DNA from: Chloroflexota bacterium
GTDB lineage: Bacteria; Chloroflexota; Anaerolineae; J102
Direction of reading: 5' to 3'
Assembly (NCBI GenBank): GCA_003353825.1
Contig: PIVW01000095.1
Span: 1 to 15,024, forward strand
Length of the DNA: 15,024 bases
In this document: one piece after another, positions 1-7,485 of the stretch
Position numbering within the stretch: position 1 is the stretch's first letter
How the letters are laid out: every line of letters begins with the position of its first letter
Notes under the pieces: generated by a model
Told to the model about the DNA's origin: nothing
Seen by the model: the letters and a program-made list of their open reading frames with translations, nothing else
The model's database searches: none
Program-made: the position numbers and the translations under genes

Positions 1-255
1 CTATTTGTAGAAGACACGGAAATGGCTGAAGAAATCGTACAAGATATATTTTTTAATCTTTGGAACAATAGAATTAAATTAAATATAAATACTTCAATTA
101 AGGCGTATTTGTATACAACTGTACGAAATACTTGTTTGAACATTATTAAACACAAAAAGGTAGAAAGCAAATATCGGGAACATTTCTCGAGACAATTGCA
201 TGAAGATGAGTTACAAGCGGAAGATTGGATGGATGGTAACGAATTGCGGGAAAAG
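1..255 (+). pseudogene. ECF sigma factor fragment (sigma-70 region 2), 5' and 3' truncated
   Basis: The frame is open to the first base. It reads [20 protein letters not shown], followed by [20 protein letters not shown], the region 2 core of ECF sigma factors of the type abundant in Bacteroidetes. No region 4 (the -35-binding helix-turn-helix) follows; after the ELREK-coding stretch at 241-255 the frame becomes an ABC transporter ATPase. By hand count GC is about 27% over bases 1-180, 42% over 181-240 and 55% over 241-300, so the sigma part differs sharply in composition from everything downstream. It is probably a piece of a different genome joined here, or a transferred gene broken by recombination. 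The family call is sound; the biological reality of this location is doubtful. Confidence 0.75.
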
Positions 256-1002
256 CGCCGCCACATGCAGATGATCTTTCAAGACCCATACGCCTCCCTC
301 AATCCACGCAAAACTGTGGGGAGCATTGTTGCAGAAGGGCTACGCATCCATAACATCGGCAGTAAAGAGGAACAGCAGCAACGCGTGGAGGGCCTAATGG
401 CCCTGGTTGGATTGAATCCGAATTTTGTCAATCGCTTCCCGCACGAGTTTTCGGGCGGGCAGCGCCAGCGTATTGGTATTGCCCGGGCGCTTGCCACCGA
501 GCCCAGCTTAATTGTCGCCGATGAACCGATCTCCGCACTCGATGTCTCAATTCAGGCTCAGGTTGTCAATTTATTGGATGATCTGAAGCAGGAACTGGGA
601 TTGACCTATCTTTTTATCGCCCACGATCTCTCGATGGTCCGTTATATCAGTGATCGGGTGGCGGTTATGTATCTGGGCAAGATCGTCGAACTGGGTGAAT
701 GCGATGATGTCTTTGAAGTGCCCCTGCATCCCTACACCCAGGCCCTGCTCTCTGCTATCCCCGTTCCCGACCCTGATTCTGAGGAGGGGCGCACACGCAT
801 CGTGCTACAAGGGGATGTGCCCAATCCCTCCAACCCCCCTTCGGGCTGCCGTTTTCACACCCGCTGTGCCTATGCCACCGAACTCTGTAGCCAGGAGGAC
901 CCCCAATTCCGCAACCTGGGGACAGAGGAACAGAAGCACATGGTAGCCTGCCACTACGCCGATCAATTCCTCCCGAAACCCCAGCCAATCTCTACGGCAT
1001 AG
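22..1002 (+). CDS. ABC transporter ATP-binding protein, OppF/DppF type, with chimeric N-terminus and no Walker A
   Basis: From about residue 79 this is the ATPase subunit of an oligopeptide/dipeptide-type (also used for some sugars) ABC importer at the inner face of the membrane. Visible motifs are the Q-loop [13 protein letters not shown] (Q87), signature FSGGQRQR (143-150), Walker B LIVADE (163-168), D-loop SALD, H-loop His201, and the C-terminal oligopeptide-transporter extension with [12 protein letters not shown] (236-247) and a Cys pattern (CRFHTRC, later Cys289). In this family a Walker A of the GxSGxGKST type lies some 40-60 residues before the Q-loop. Here that place is taken by about 73 residues of ECF sigma factor, so the product as read could not bind ATP normally. 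The true gene presumably starts with an ordinary OppF N-terminus not present in this sequence. No permease or substrate-binding gene is in the window. The start at 22 is nominal, since the frame is open to base 1. Confidence 0.8.
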   Translation: MAEEIVQDIFFNLWNNRIKLNINTSIKAYLYTTVRNTCLNIIKHKKVESKYREHFSRQLHEDELQAEDWMDGNELREKRRHMQMIFQDPYASLNPRKTVGSIVAEGLRIHNIGSKEEQQQRVEGLMALVGLNPNFVNRFPHEFSGGQRQRIGIARALATEPSLIVADEPISALDVSIQAQVVNLLDDLKQELGLTYLFIAHDLSMVRYISDRVAVMYLGKIVELGECDDVFEVPLHPYTQALLSAIPVPDPDSEEGRTRIVLQGDVPNPSNPPSGCRFHTRCAYATELCSQEDPQFRNLGTEEQKHMVACHYADQFLPKPQPISTA

Positions 1003-1008
1003 AGACCA

Positions 1009-1043
1009 CTTTTACCTTTTGCACTTTGCCTTTTGATTTGCAA
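1009..1043. repeat. Degenerate 7-base tandem repeat (CTTTTRC-like)
   Basis: Successive heptads read CTTTTAC, CTTTTGC, ACTTTGC, CTTTTGA, then TTTGCAA. The 7-base period sits directly after the ABC ATPase stop codon. It overlaps the TTG at 1026 that could nominally start the next gene, which argues for the ATG at 1056 as the real start. A second 7-base repeat with a different unit occurs at 3501-3535. Confidence 0.55.
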
Positions 1044-1055
1044 AACTCTACCATC

Positions 1056-1790
1056 ATGCTTTCATCAACAGTGCTCAAAAAACTCGCCAGTTTCGACACC
1101 CCAACCATCTGCAATATCATTGAACTGTTCGATGTGCGCCCGCGCAATATCGGCTATATGGACGACCGCATCAAGGCCAATTACCCGGAGATGCCAGCCA
1201 CCGTTGGCTATGCTGCTACGGCCACTTTCCGGTCAGACGCACCGGCTCCCGGAAAACAGGGGTATGGCGATATCGCCATGCAGATCGAACGTTTTGCCGA
1301 ATTGCAGGGACCACCCATCGTCGTTTTTCAGGACCTGGATCAACCCTCTGCGGCCGCTGTCTTCGGCGAGGTGATGTGTAGCACCTACCAGGCATTTGGA
1401 GCGCTGGGCTTGATCACCAATGGCGCCGGGAGGGACATCGACCAGGTTCGAGCCATCGGGTTTCCGATCTTCACAAATGGCACTATCTGTTCACATGGCT
1501 ATCATCAGATTCCCGATATTCATGTGCCCGTGCATGTGGGCGGGATGATGATCTACCCCAACGACCTGCTCCACGCAGACATCAATGGTGTGACAACCGT
1601 TCCCCACGAGATAGCCGCAGAGGTTGCCGATATCGGAGATGAATTTGTAGCAACTGAAGCGATTATTATCGATCTCGTTCAAGCTGGTGGTGCCAGCCCG
1701 GCACAATTGCGGGAAGCGATGCGTGACTCTACTGAAGTGCGCCAAGCACTGGGCGCTCGTGTTGCCCGCGCCGGCACTCGTGAAGAATAG
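1056..1790 (+). CDS. RraA-family protein (HMG/oxaloacetate aldolase-like)
   Basis: The protein has 244 residues from the ATG at 1056. A TTG at 1026 is possible but lies in a low-complexity repeat and adds residues without family similarity. The family includes 4-hydroxy-4-methyl-2-oxoglutarate aldolases and oxaloacetate decarboxylases, which cleave or decarboxylate 2-keto acids to pyruvate using a divalent metal, and also the RNase E regulator RraA. Visible family marks are IVVFQDLDQ (89-97), G104-E105, then TNGAGRDIDQ (121-130), in which Arg126 and Asp127 form the conserved Arg-Asp substrate/metal pair, and the later pattern GMMIYPNDLLHADINGV. The intact Arg-Asp supports an enzyme over a pure regulator. 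It lies 14 bases before a sulfatase gene, in a cluster rich in other pyruvate-forming lyases, so a C-C cleavage step in sugar-acid breakdown is likely. The substrate is unknown. Confidence 0.8.
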   Translation: MLSSTVLKKLASFDTPTICNIIELFDVRPRNIGYMDDRIKANYPEMPATVGYAATATFRSDAPAPGKQGYGDIAMQIERFAELQGPPIVVFQDLDQPSAAAVFGEVMCSTYQAFGALGLITNGAGRDIDQVRAIGFPIFTNGTICSHGYHQIPDIHVPVHVGGMMIYPNDLLHADINGVTTVPHEIAAEVADIGDEFVATEAIIIDLVQAGGASPAQLREAMRDSTEVRQALGARVARAGTREE

Positions 1791-1804
1791 ATTGGTGCCT
1801 GCAC

Positions 1805-3484
1805 ATGAGTGAGTCGCCAACCTCCCCTCTAATCAGTTCGAGTACCTTTAGGGTTCACTGTCTGCCAAAACCGCAGGGGGATAGCAGACCCAATATCTTG
1901 TTGCTGATGACGGACCAGCAGCGATTCGATACCCTAAACGCTGCCGGATACAAGTTCATGCGCACGCCAAATCTGGACCGGCTGGTGCACGATGGCCGTC
2001 TGTACCGCAACGCCTATTCGCCGAATCCAATCTGTCTGGCCGCCCGCCACAACATGTTGACAGGATTACCCGCCCGTTTTCACGGCTTTCCCGACAATAT
2101 GCAGGGCGTGAACACACGCGCCGACTTACCGATGCTACCGCGCATCTTATCAGATAATGGCTATGAAACGCACGCCATCGGCAAAATGCATTTCATACCA
2201 CCACGCCGCCACAATGGTTTGGAGCGGCTGCAGTTGATGGAGGAATTACCCTGGTATCGGGAAGAGGACGACTACGCACTCTATCTGAAGTCGGTGGGAC
2301 TTGGGCATATCCAGCATATCCATGGTGTGCGCCACTTGCTTTACATGCTGCCACAACGTTCGCTGATCCCGGAGGAACACCACGGCAGCAAATGGGTCGC
2401 TGACAGGGGCATCGAATACCTGAAGGCGAATCAGGGCCGTAAACCATTCTTCCTCTGGCTGAGCTGGATAGCACCCCACCCTCCCTTCGATGTACCCGAC
2501 CGCTTTGCCGAACTCTATCAAGGGGCCGATCTCCCGCAGCCTCATCGTAGCGAAACACCGAAATCACTGTTATCCGAAGAGAGCGAGCTGTTGGGAGATC
2601 TGCCCAATGAACGGTATGTGCAGCGCATGCGCGAAGTCTACTACGGAGCTATCAGCCATGTTGACGAGCAGGTAGGCCGGGTGTTGGAAAAGCTGGACGA
2701 ACTAGGATTGGCCGGAAACACACTTGTCATATTCCTCAGCGACCATGGGGAGTTGCTCGGCGATTATGATCTCTACCAGAAGTGGCTGCCCTATGATAGC
2801 TGTGCCCGTATTCCCATGATCCTACGATATCCTGATCATATTGAGCCCGGTAGCCGGTGTGACGACTTCGTCGATCTCAATGATGTTCTGCCAACTGTTT
2901 TAGACGTAGCCGCTATCGATTATCCTGGTAACGAGATGCTTCCAGGCGAGTCGTTGTTGGCTGAATCGGGCGCCAAAGAGCGTGACTGGCAATACATGGA
3001 ATATTCTTTTGACAACCGGCGCTGGATATCTATCCGCAATCGCCGCTTCAAGTATAACTATTATTACGGCGGCGGTGCTGAGGAACTCTTTGATCTGGTT
3101 GCCGATCCATACGAAACCAGGAATCTGCTTTGGAACGATGTGTCCTCTGAGTTGGAGCCTATCAGAACGGAGTTAAGAGCAAAGCTGATCGAGTATGAAA
3201 CAGGGTGGGGATTGGCAGGCTATGTGAGTGATAAAGGAGAACTCTTGGCCGGCCCGCCCTACGAACCTCATCCTCAACGAAACGAAGCCTTTCCCCGCTT
3301 CCCCGGCCAGATTATGGACCCAACCGAAAAAGCACAGATGAACGATCTATTCGATGAAGTGCAGACAGCCATCGCCAAGGAACCTGTGGTCCAACTCAAC
3401 CAACTTGATATCGCCGTCTGGCAAGCAAAAGGTGGTTTCTCAGATGAAGCCATCACCAAATTAATACATTCAGATCGCAAGTAG
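1805..3484 (+). CDS. Sulfatase family hydrolase with CLAAR formylglycine motif
   Basis: This is a type I (formylglycine) sulfatase of 559 residues and alkaline phosphatase-like fold, predicted to remove sulfate ester groups. PNILLLMTDQQR (29-40) supplies the first metal Asp37. The modification site is PICLAARHNMLTG (75-87): Cys77 is followed by Leu-Ala-Ala-Arg instead of the usual x-Pro-x-Arg. GKMHF gives Lys127 and His129, APHPPF gives His225, SDHGE gives Asp313 and His314, and Lys326 follows. All catalytic positions therefore seem occupied. The first 27 residues are polar and serine-rich with no hydrophobic core, so there is no evident signal peptide and the enzyme is probably cytoplasmic. 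The ATG at 1805 is the only reasonable start, although no strong Shine-Dalgarno precedes it. It is a paralogue of the sulfatase at 5974. No sulfatase-maturing enzyme is in the window. The substrate cannot be named from sequence alone. Confidence 0.88.
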   Translation: MSESPTSPLISSSTFRVHCLPKPQGDSRPNILLLMTDQQRFDTLNAAGYKFMRTPNLDRLVHDGRLYRNAYSPNPICLAARHNMLTGLPARFHGFPDNMQGVNTRADLPMLPRILSDNGYETHAIGKMHFIPPRRHNGLERLQLMEELPWYREEDDYALYLKSVGLGHIQHIHGVRHLLYMLPQRSLIPEEHHGSKWVADRGIEYLKANQGRKPFFLWLSWIAPHPPFDVPDRFAELYQGADLPQPHRSETPKSLLSEESELLGDLPNERYVQRMREVYYGAISHVDEQVGRVLEKLDELGLAGNTLVIFLSDHGELLGDYDLYQKWLPYDSCARIPMILRYPDHIEPGSRCDDFVDLNDVLPTVLDVAAIDYPGNEMLPGESLLAESGAKERDWQYMEYSFDNRRWISIRNRRFKYNYYYGGGAEELFDLVADPYETRNLLWNDVSSELEPIRTELRAKLIEYETGWGLAGYVSDKGELLAGPPYEPHPQRNEAFPRFPGQIMDPTEKAQMNDLFDEVQTAIAKEPVVQLNQLDIAVWQAKGGFSDEAITKLIHSDRK

Positions 3485-3500
3485 GACATAAACAGCCCGG

Positions 3501-3535
3501 ACACGCAACACGCAACACGCAACACGCAACACGAA
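3501..3535. repeat. 7-base tandem repeat, unit ACACGCA
   Basis: Four perfect copies of ACACGCA (3501-3528) are followed by one with a single change, ACACGAA (3529-3535). The repeat sits in the 119-base gap between the first sulfatase and the first NanA-family lyase. Heptameric short tandem repeats between genes are known in some cyanobacteria and are often seen in Chloroflexi-like genomes. The function is unknown; slippage-generated spacer DNA is the simplest explanation. Confidence 0.85.
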
Positions 3536-3603
3536 TCACGTGCCATTCAAGATCCATCTAACCCCAAATAGCTCGACAATCGGCAGCCAAAGGGAGAATT
3601 AAT

Positions 3604-4491
3604 ATGCGAACATTCAGCGGGGCCTGGCCGGCCCTCATCACCCCATTTACAGACAATGATCAAGTCAATGAGCAGGTTCTAAAGAGATTGGTCGAGTATC
3701 TCATTGATAAAGGTGTAGGTGGATTCTACCTCTGTGGCCGCACCGGCGAAGGCCCTTCCATGTCTTTGCTGGAAAGAAAGATAGTGGCAGAGACAGTGGT
3801 CGCTCAGGTGAAGGGACGCTTACCGGTTATCATTCAGGTGGGGACATCGGTTGTTCCCGACGCTGTCGAACTGGCCCGACATGCTCAGACAATCGGCGCC
3901 GATGGCGTCAGCAGCCTTATCCCCGAACGTTTCAGCAGCAGTCAGAGCATTTACGACTACTACAAGATTGTCGCCAATGCTTCCCCGGACCTTCCCTTCT
4001 TCCCCTATATCTTTGGGTCTGAAATCAACGCCGAAGCCCTGATGACCTCCTTACTGGCGATCCCTAATGTGGCCGGCACCAAGTACACCAGCCCTAATAT
4101 GTACGAATTACAGTTTATCGCTTCCATGCGTGACAGCAACTGGACGGTTTTTTCTGGCATGGACGAACAATGTATGTTCGCTGCCATGTGGGGGAGTAAG
4201 GCCAACATTGGCTCGACCCTCAACCTTATGTCTGGGGCCTACAAAGAGATCCATAGGTTGGTGCAATCAGGTGACGTCGCCGCCGCTCAGGCGATCCAGC
4301 TGCGCGCCAATCAGGTCACACGTACATTGTTCTCATTCGGATTCATGGGCGCGCTAAAAGCTTCACTAAGTCTGCTTGGATACGAGTGCGGCCAACCCAG
4401 GTTGCCGGAGCTTGCTCTGCCCGGGGATAAGCATGAGGCGCTGAGTGAGGCTCTGAATGATGTGCAATTCAGAGAACTGGTCGACATGTAG
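3604..4491 (+). CDS. Dihydrodipicolinate synthase/N-acetylneuraminate lyase family protein
   Basis: This 295-residue class I aldolase-type TIM barrel joins or splits pyruvate from an aldehyde through a lysine Schiff base. Lys160 in AGTKYTS (157-163) is the Schiff-base lysine, and Tyr135 in PFFPYIFG is in the place of the catalytic tyrosine. GMDEQCMFAAMWGS and the later GSTLNLM match the NanA/NPL branch of the family. The pyruvate carboxylate loop reads GRTGE (45-49), with Arg46 where GSTGE or GTTGE is usual, so substrate binding may differ from true NanA or DapA. A good Shine-Dalgarno AGGGAGA (3591-3597) precedes the ATG. It is probably not the lysine-biosynthesis enzyme, because it sits with sulfatases and has a paralogue at 11127. 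A sugar-acid lyase or dehydratase is more likely. Confidence 0.85.
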   Translation: MRTFSGAWPALITPFTDNDQVNEQVLKRLVEYLIDKGVGGFYLCGRTGEGPSMSLLERKIVAETVVAQVKGRLPVIIQVGTSVVPDAVELARHAQTIGADGVSSLIPERFSSSQSIYDYYKIVANASPDLPFFPYIFGSEINAEALMTSLLAIPNVAGTKYTSPNMYELQFIASMRDSNWTVFSGMDEQCMFAAMWGSKANIGSTLNLMSGAYKEIHRLVQSGDVAAAQAIQLRANQVTRTLFSFGFMGALKASLSLLGYECGQPRLPELALPGDKHEALSEALNDVQFRELVDM

Positions 4492-4804
4492 GTTGCAGTC
4501 GCAACCGCATCCTCTTTTCCAACCCCAATCACCGGCGGACGTGCCTTAACATGAGTGTGCGTTTGAGCTACGGCGAAGGCCGTAGTTGGCCTGTGTGCAT
4601 AACCATTGACTCCGACCCTTCCTCGTACAGCGATCTGGTTATCCGGCGAGATATGAATCGGACTCCTGTATGAGCGGGGTAATCGGGAGGGATCGGTTAT
4701 ACCAGTTTGACCCCGACTGGCTCACCGATCACAGGGGTACCTTTTAAGAGGCCAGTCCGAGATGTGGTGGTTATTGAACACATTCCCAAATCTGGAGTCA
4801 ATCG
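4492..4804. other. 313-base intergenic stretch without a recognisable gene
   Basis: No ORF here resembles a known family. A 40-codon ORF at 4551-4673 has no recognisable features. A hairpin lies at 4568-4585 (CTACGGC, loop GAAG, GCCGTAG), extendable by two weak pairs, but no T-run follows it. Imperfect repeated words are present: TTGACTCCGAC (4606-4616) and TTGACCCCGAC (4707-4717), and GATCTGGTTATCC (4632-4644) and GATCGGTTATACC (4691-4703). The stretch separates the first lyase from the compact operon that begins at 4805, so it probably carries that operon's promoter. I could not identify a convincing -35/-10 pair or a known riboswitch. Confidence 0.5.
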
Positions 4805-5977
4805 ATGGAGCAAACTATGATCAGTCGAGACCGAATCCTAAGCGCTTTAGCCGGTGACAAGACAGATCGCCTGCCCTTTGTACCTAATATCTGGCAGTGG
4901 TTCTATGTCAATCAATATAATCAAACCCTGCCCAGCGTTCTCCGGGCTTGCCAGGATCCGGTCGACGTGTTGCGAATCATGGGGGCTGATATCTTTTCCA
5001 AGTTTGATGGTATCGTGGATCGGGTGTCATACAAGAACTGCCAGCACACGATTGCTTTCGAGGGGGGACTGCCCACGGAAGAATCACCATGGGCTTCATT
5101 CACCACCTTCGATGAGGGCTTGATCAGAGAGGACAGGATAGAGACACCGCACGGCGTGCTGAACCATATATGGGAATATCGTGAGGCCAGTGGAGCGCCA
5201 TTCGAGTCGAAACATTGGTTTGAGGATTTTGAGAGCGAGTATTCCGCTATCCGTTTTCTTTTGGAAGACACCGAAATCGAGCTGAAGCGGGAGCTACTCG
5301 CCAACAATCTGGCCAAAATCGGAGAGGATGGCGTCATTTTGCTGCAATTACTGCCGACTCCGCTCAAGCAGTTCCACTGGCTGGCCGGGCAGGAGAAAGC
5401 CAGTTTCTTCCTCATCGACCATCCCACAGAGATGCAGGAGCTGGCGCGAATCTGGGAGAAAAAATCGCTGGCATGGCTGGAACAAGTTATAGACCTTCCC
5501 GATATTGTCATCTTTGAGGCGCCGGATAACCTGGACAGCTTCTTCTATCCACCCTACTGGTATGAGGTGTTCTGCATGCCGATTTTGAAACGGCAAGCCG
5601 ACATGATCCATGCTCGTGGCAAGTATCTGTTTCAGCACGCTTGCGGGCATCTCAAAGCGCTTGGTCCACTGATCGTACAATCGGGCCTGGACTGCGTCGA
5701 AGGGCAGGCAGCGCCACCGCTGGGAGATTGGCACCTACACGAGGCGAGAGCGTTGAGCGAAGAGCTGATTATCTGTGGCGGCATGGCCGCACCTCAGCAA
5801 GAACTGACTACTGCCGATGCACATATCCAAATCGATCATAGCGTGCGTGATCTATTTTTGTCGATGGGTGACAAGCGCCGTTTCCTTTTTGGATCCAGTT
5901 GCAACACTTCGCCCCAAACTCCTTACAAAAATCTCCTGGCCTTTCGTGATGCGGCCTGGACCTACGGTGAATTATGA
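4805..5977 (+). CDS. Uroporphyrinogen decarboxylase (URO-D)-family protein with MtaA/CmuA-like zinc triad
   Basis: This 390-residue protein belongs to the URO-D superfamily, which includes heme-pathway HemE and the zinc methyltransferases that move methyl groups between corrinoid proteins and thiols (MtaA, MtbA, CmuA). The N-terminus SRDRILSALAGDKTDRLPFV is the typical opening of the non-HemE branch. HACGH (278-282) gives a His278-x-Cys280 pair, and SSCNTSPQTPYKN places Cys366 about 86 residues later, matching the His-x-Cys...Cys zinc triad of MtaA-like methyltransferases. HemE is unlikely given the context and the triad. The ATG at 4805 has GGAG 7 bases upstream (4794-4797). The ATG at 4817 also has GGAG 6 bases upstream, so the start could be 12 bases later. 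The stop overlaps the next sulfatase start as ATGA. No corrinoid protein is visible nearby, so the methyl acceptor, if any, is unknown. Confidence 0.82.
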   Translation: MEQTMISRDRILSALAGDKTDRLPFVPNIWQWFYVNQYNQTLPSVLRACQDPVDVLRIMGADIFSKFDGIVDRVSYKNCQHTIAFEGGLPTEESPWASFTTFDEGLIREDRIETPHGVLNHIWEYREASGAPFESKHWFEDFESEYSAIRFLLEDTEIELKRELLANNLAKIGEDGVILLQLLPTPLKQFHWLAGQEKASFFLIDHPTEMQELARIWEKKSLAWLEQVIDLPDIVIFEAPDNLDSFFYPPYWYEVFCMPILKRQADMIHARGKYLFQHACGHLKALGPLIVQSGLDCVEGQAAPPLGDWHLHEARALSEELIICGGMAAPQQELTTADAHIQIDHSVRDLFLSMGDKRRFLFGSSCNTSPQTPYKNLLAFRDAAWTYGEL

Positions 5978-7476
5978 GCTACCAACACCTTAGCCAATGT
6001 CCCAACATCCTCTGGATCGGCGTCGATCAGATGCGCGCCGACTATCTTACCAATCCCGACATACACACCCCCAATCTGGATAACCTGCGCAGGCAGAGCA
6101 CCCTGTTCAGACGCGCCTATTCCCCCTCCAGCCTGTGCACGCCCTCCCGAGGTTCGATGTTCACCGGTCTCTACGCCTTTACACATGGCATGGGTACGAA
6201 CTGTGACATGTACCATGCTCTCAACCGTGAATTGCCCAAACCCGAACAGTTGCTGCACACTCGCTTGCAAAATCGGGGATACCGCACAGGCTTCACCGGA
6301 AAGTGGCATGTGGGGACAGAATTAGGGCCGGTGGATTATGGTTTCGAGGGTATGAATGTGCCTGGCTATGGCGATCTACGTCAAGATGAGAGTTACCAAC
6401 ACTATTTGACTGAAAATGGCCTAAGTTACGGCTCCATCCTTAATCCTTGGTTTGCCAATCCTAATCAGCAGACACTGCAAGCAGGGGAATGGAACGGCCC
6501 GCTTGAATCGACGACAACCTATTATCTGGCCAATTATAGCCTTGATCTGCTGGACGACATGGCCCGTAGTCGCAAGGAAAGCGGACAGCCTTTTTTTCTG
6601 ACGACTCAGTTTTGGGCGCCACACGGACCTTATCTGCCTTCACCCGAATACGTCGGTATCCACGACCGGGCCAGCATACCACAATGGCACAATTGGCCAG
6701 ACGATCATGCGGGCAAACCCCGCCGTTTTCACCGTTTCGTTCGCAGCTTCTTCTCCGATCTACCGAGAGAGTGGGAAGGTTGGCAACAATTGATCGGGCT
6801 GGCGCGAGATTACACCACGATGGTAGATGAACAGATTGGGCGGTTGCTGGATCGGCTGGATGAGCTAGGCTTGGCAGACGAAACGATTGTAGTGTTTGTC
6901 AGTGATCATGGGGATATGCAGGGCAGCCACGGTCTGCAAGATAAGGGCTATATGTACGAAGAGGCGCATCGCATTCCCCTGATGGTGCGTTGTCCGGGCC
7001 AACATGAACCAGCCGAGCGGAATCAGCTTGTCTATAACATGGATATCTTTCCCACCATACTCGATCTCACCGGCCAGAATGTGGATGACGAGCTGGATGG
7101 CAAGTCGCTGCTGCCCTTTCTTGCCTACGAAGGCGCCGAAGCGCCGGGCCGCGCCGACCTCTACCTGGAATTTCATGGCATCCGCTATCTACGCACTGAA
7201 CGTGGTCTGGTGACCGAGGACGGACTCAAATATATCTTCAACCCGGCCGACGACGACGAACTTTACGACCTGAATGCCGATCCCGCTGAGATGAACAATT
7301 TGCTGGCGGATGGTGCTACGCATCCCAGGGCAGATGAGTTACGGCAGCGCTTGATCGACGCCGCCCGCCGCTCGAACGACCCCGTGCAGGATTGTATCGC
7401 CAAGTGGTTCGGCCAGTGGCGCAATTACTCCGGACAGCCTGATGTCTCTTCGATGTATGAATTCGCGGGGTCATAA
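5974..7476 (+). CDS. Sulfatase family hydrolase with canonical CTPSR motif
   Basis: This 500-residue type I sulfatase has CPNILWIGVDQMRADYL (9-25) with metal Asp18. The textbook formylglycine motif CTPSR (55-59) is followed by GSMFTGL. GKWHVG gives Lys110 and His112, WAPHGPY gives His217, SDHGD gives Asp311 and His312, and Lys324 follows, so the active site appears complete. The metal site begins about 10 residues from the start and there is no room for a signal peptide, so a cytoplasmic enzyme is expected. Its ATG overlaps the stop of the URO-D-like gene (ATGA), indicating translational coupling. A weak DMT-gene start lies 9 bases after its stop. It shares fold and motifs with the sulfatase at 1805 but differs in length and middle region, so the two may act on different sulfate positions. 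Confidence 0.92.
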   Translation: MSYQHLSQCPNILWIGVDQMRADYLTNPDIHTPNLDNLRRQSTLFRRAYSPSSLCTPSRGSMFTGLYAFTHGMGTNCDMYHALNRELPKPEQLLHTRLQNRGYRTGFTGKWHVGTELGPVDYGFEGMNVPGYGDLRQDESYQHYLTENGLSYGSILNPWFANPNQQTLQAGEWNGPLESTTTYYLANYSLDLLDDMARSRKESGQPFFLTTQFWAPHGPYLPSPEYVGIHDRASIPQWHNWPDDHAGKPRRFHRFVRSFFSDLPREWEGWQQLIGLARDYTTMVDEQIGRLLDRLDELGLADETIVVFVSDHGDMQGSHGLQDKGYMYEEAHRIPLMVRCPGQHEPAERNQLVYNMDIFPTILDLTGQNVDDELDGKSLLPFLAYEGAEAPGRADLYLEFHGIRYLRTERGLVTEDGLKYIFNPADDDELYDLNADPAEMNNLLADGATHPRADELRQRLIDAARRSNDPVQDCIAKWFGQWRNYSGQPDVSSMYEFAGS

Positions 7477-7485
7477 ATCGCCATC

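Noticed and set aside
1..1002. A genuine new sigma factor-ABC ATPase fusion protein
   Set aside because: Both halves are incomplete, Walker A is missing, and base composition changes at the joint, which points to an artefact or broken gene.
1026..1055. TTG start for the RraA-like gene
   Set aside because: It falls in the CTTTTGC-type repeat and adds ten residues with no family similarity; the ATG at 1056 gives a normal N-terminus.
4568..4585. Hairpin as an intrinsic terminator of the first lyase gene
   Set aside because: The stem is only 7 strong pairs and no T-run follows; it lies 77 bases beyond the stop.
4551..4673. A 40-codon ORF inside the 4492-4804 gap
   Set aside because: No ribosome binding site, no family resemblance, and short enough to occur by chance.
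4921..5511. Long minus-strand ORF opposite the first URO-D gene (and similar ones at 10596-11183 and 2193-2567)
   Set aside because: They lie opposite genes with clear family motifs and have serine- or arginine-rich composition without recognisable domains, as expected of antisense shadows.
4805..5977. HemE (heme biosynthesis uroporphyrinogen decarboxylase)
   Set aside because: The His-x-Cys...Cys triad, the N-terminal pattern and the sulfatase context fit the methyltransferase-like branch; no heme genes are nearby.
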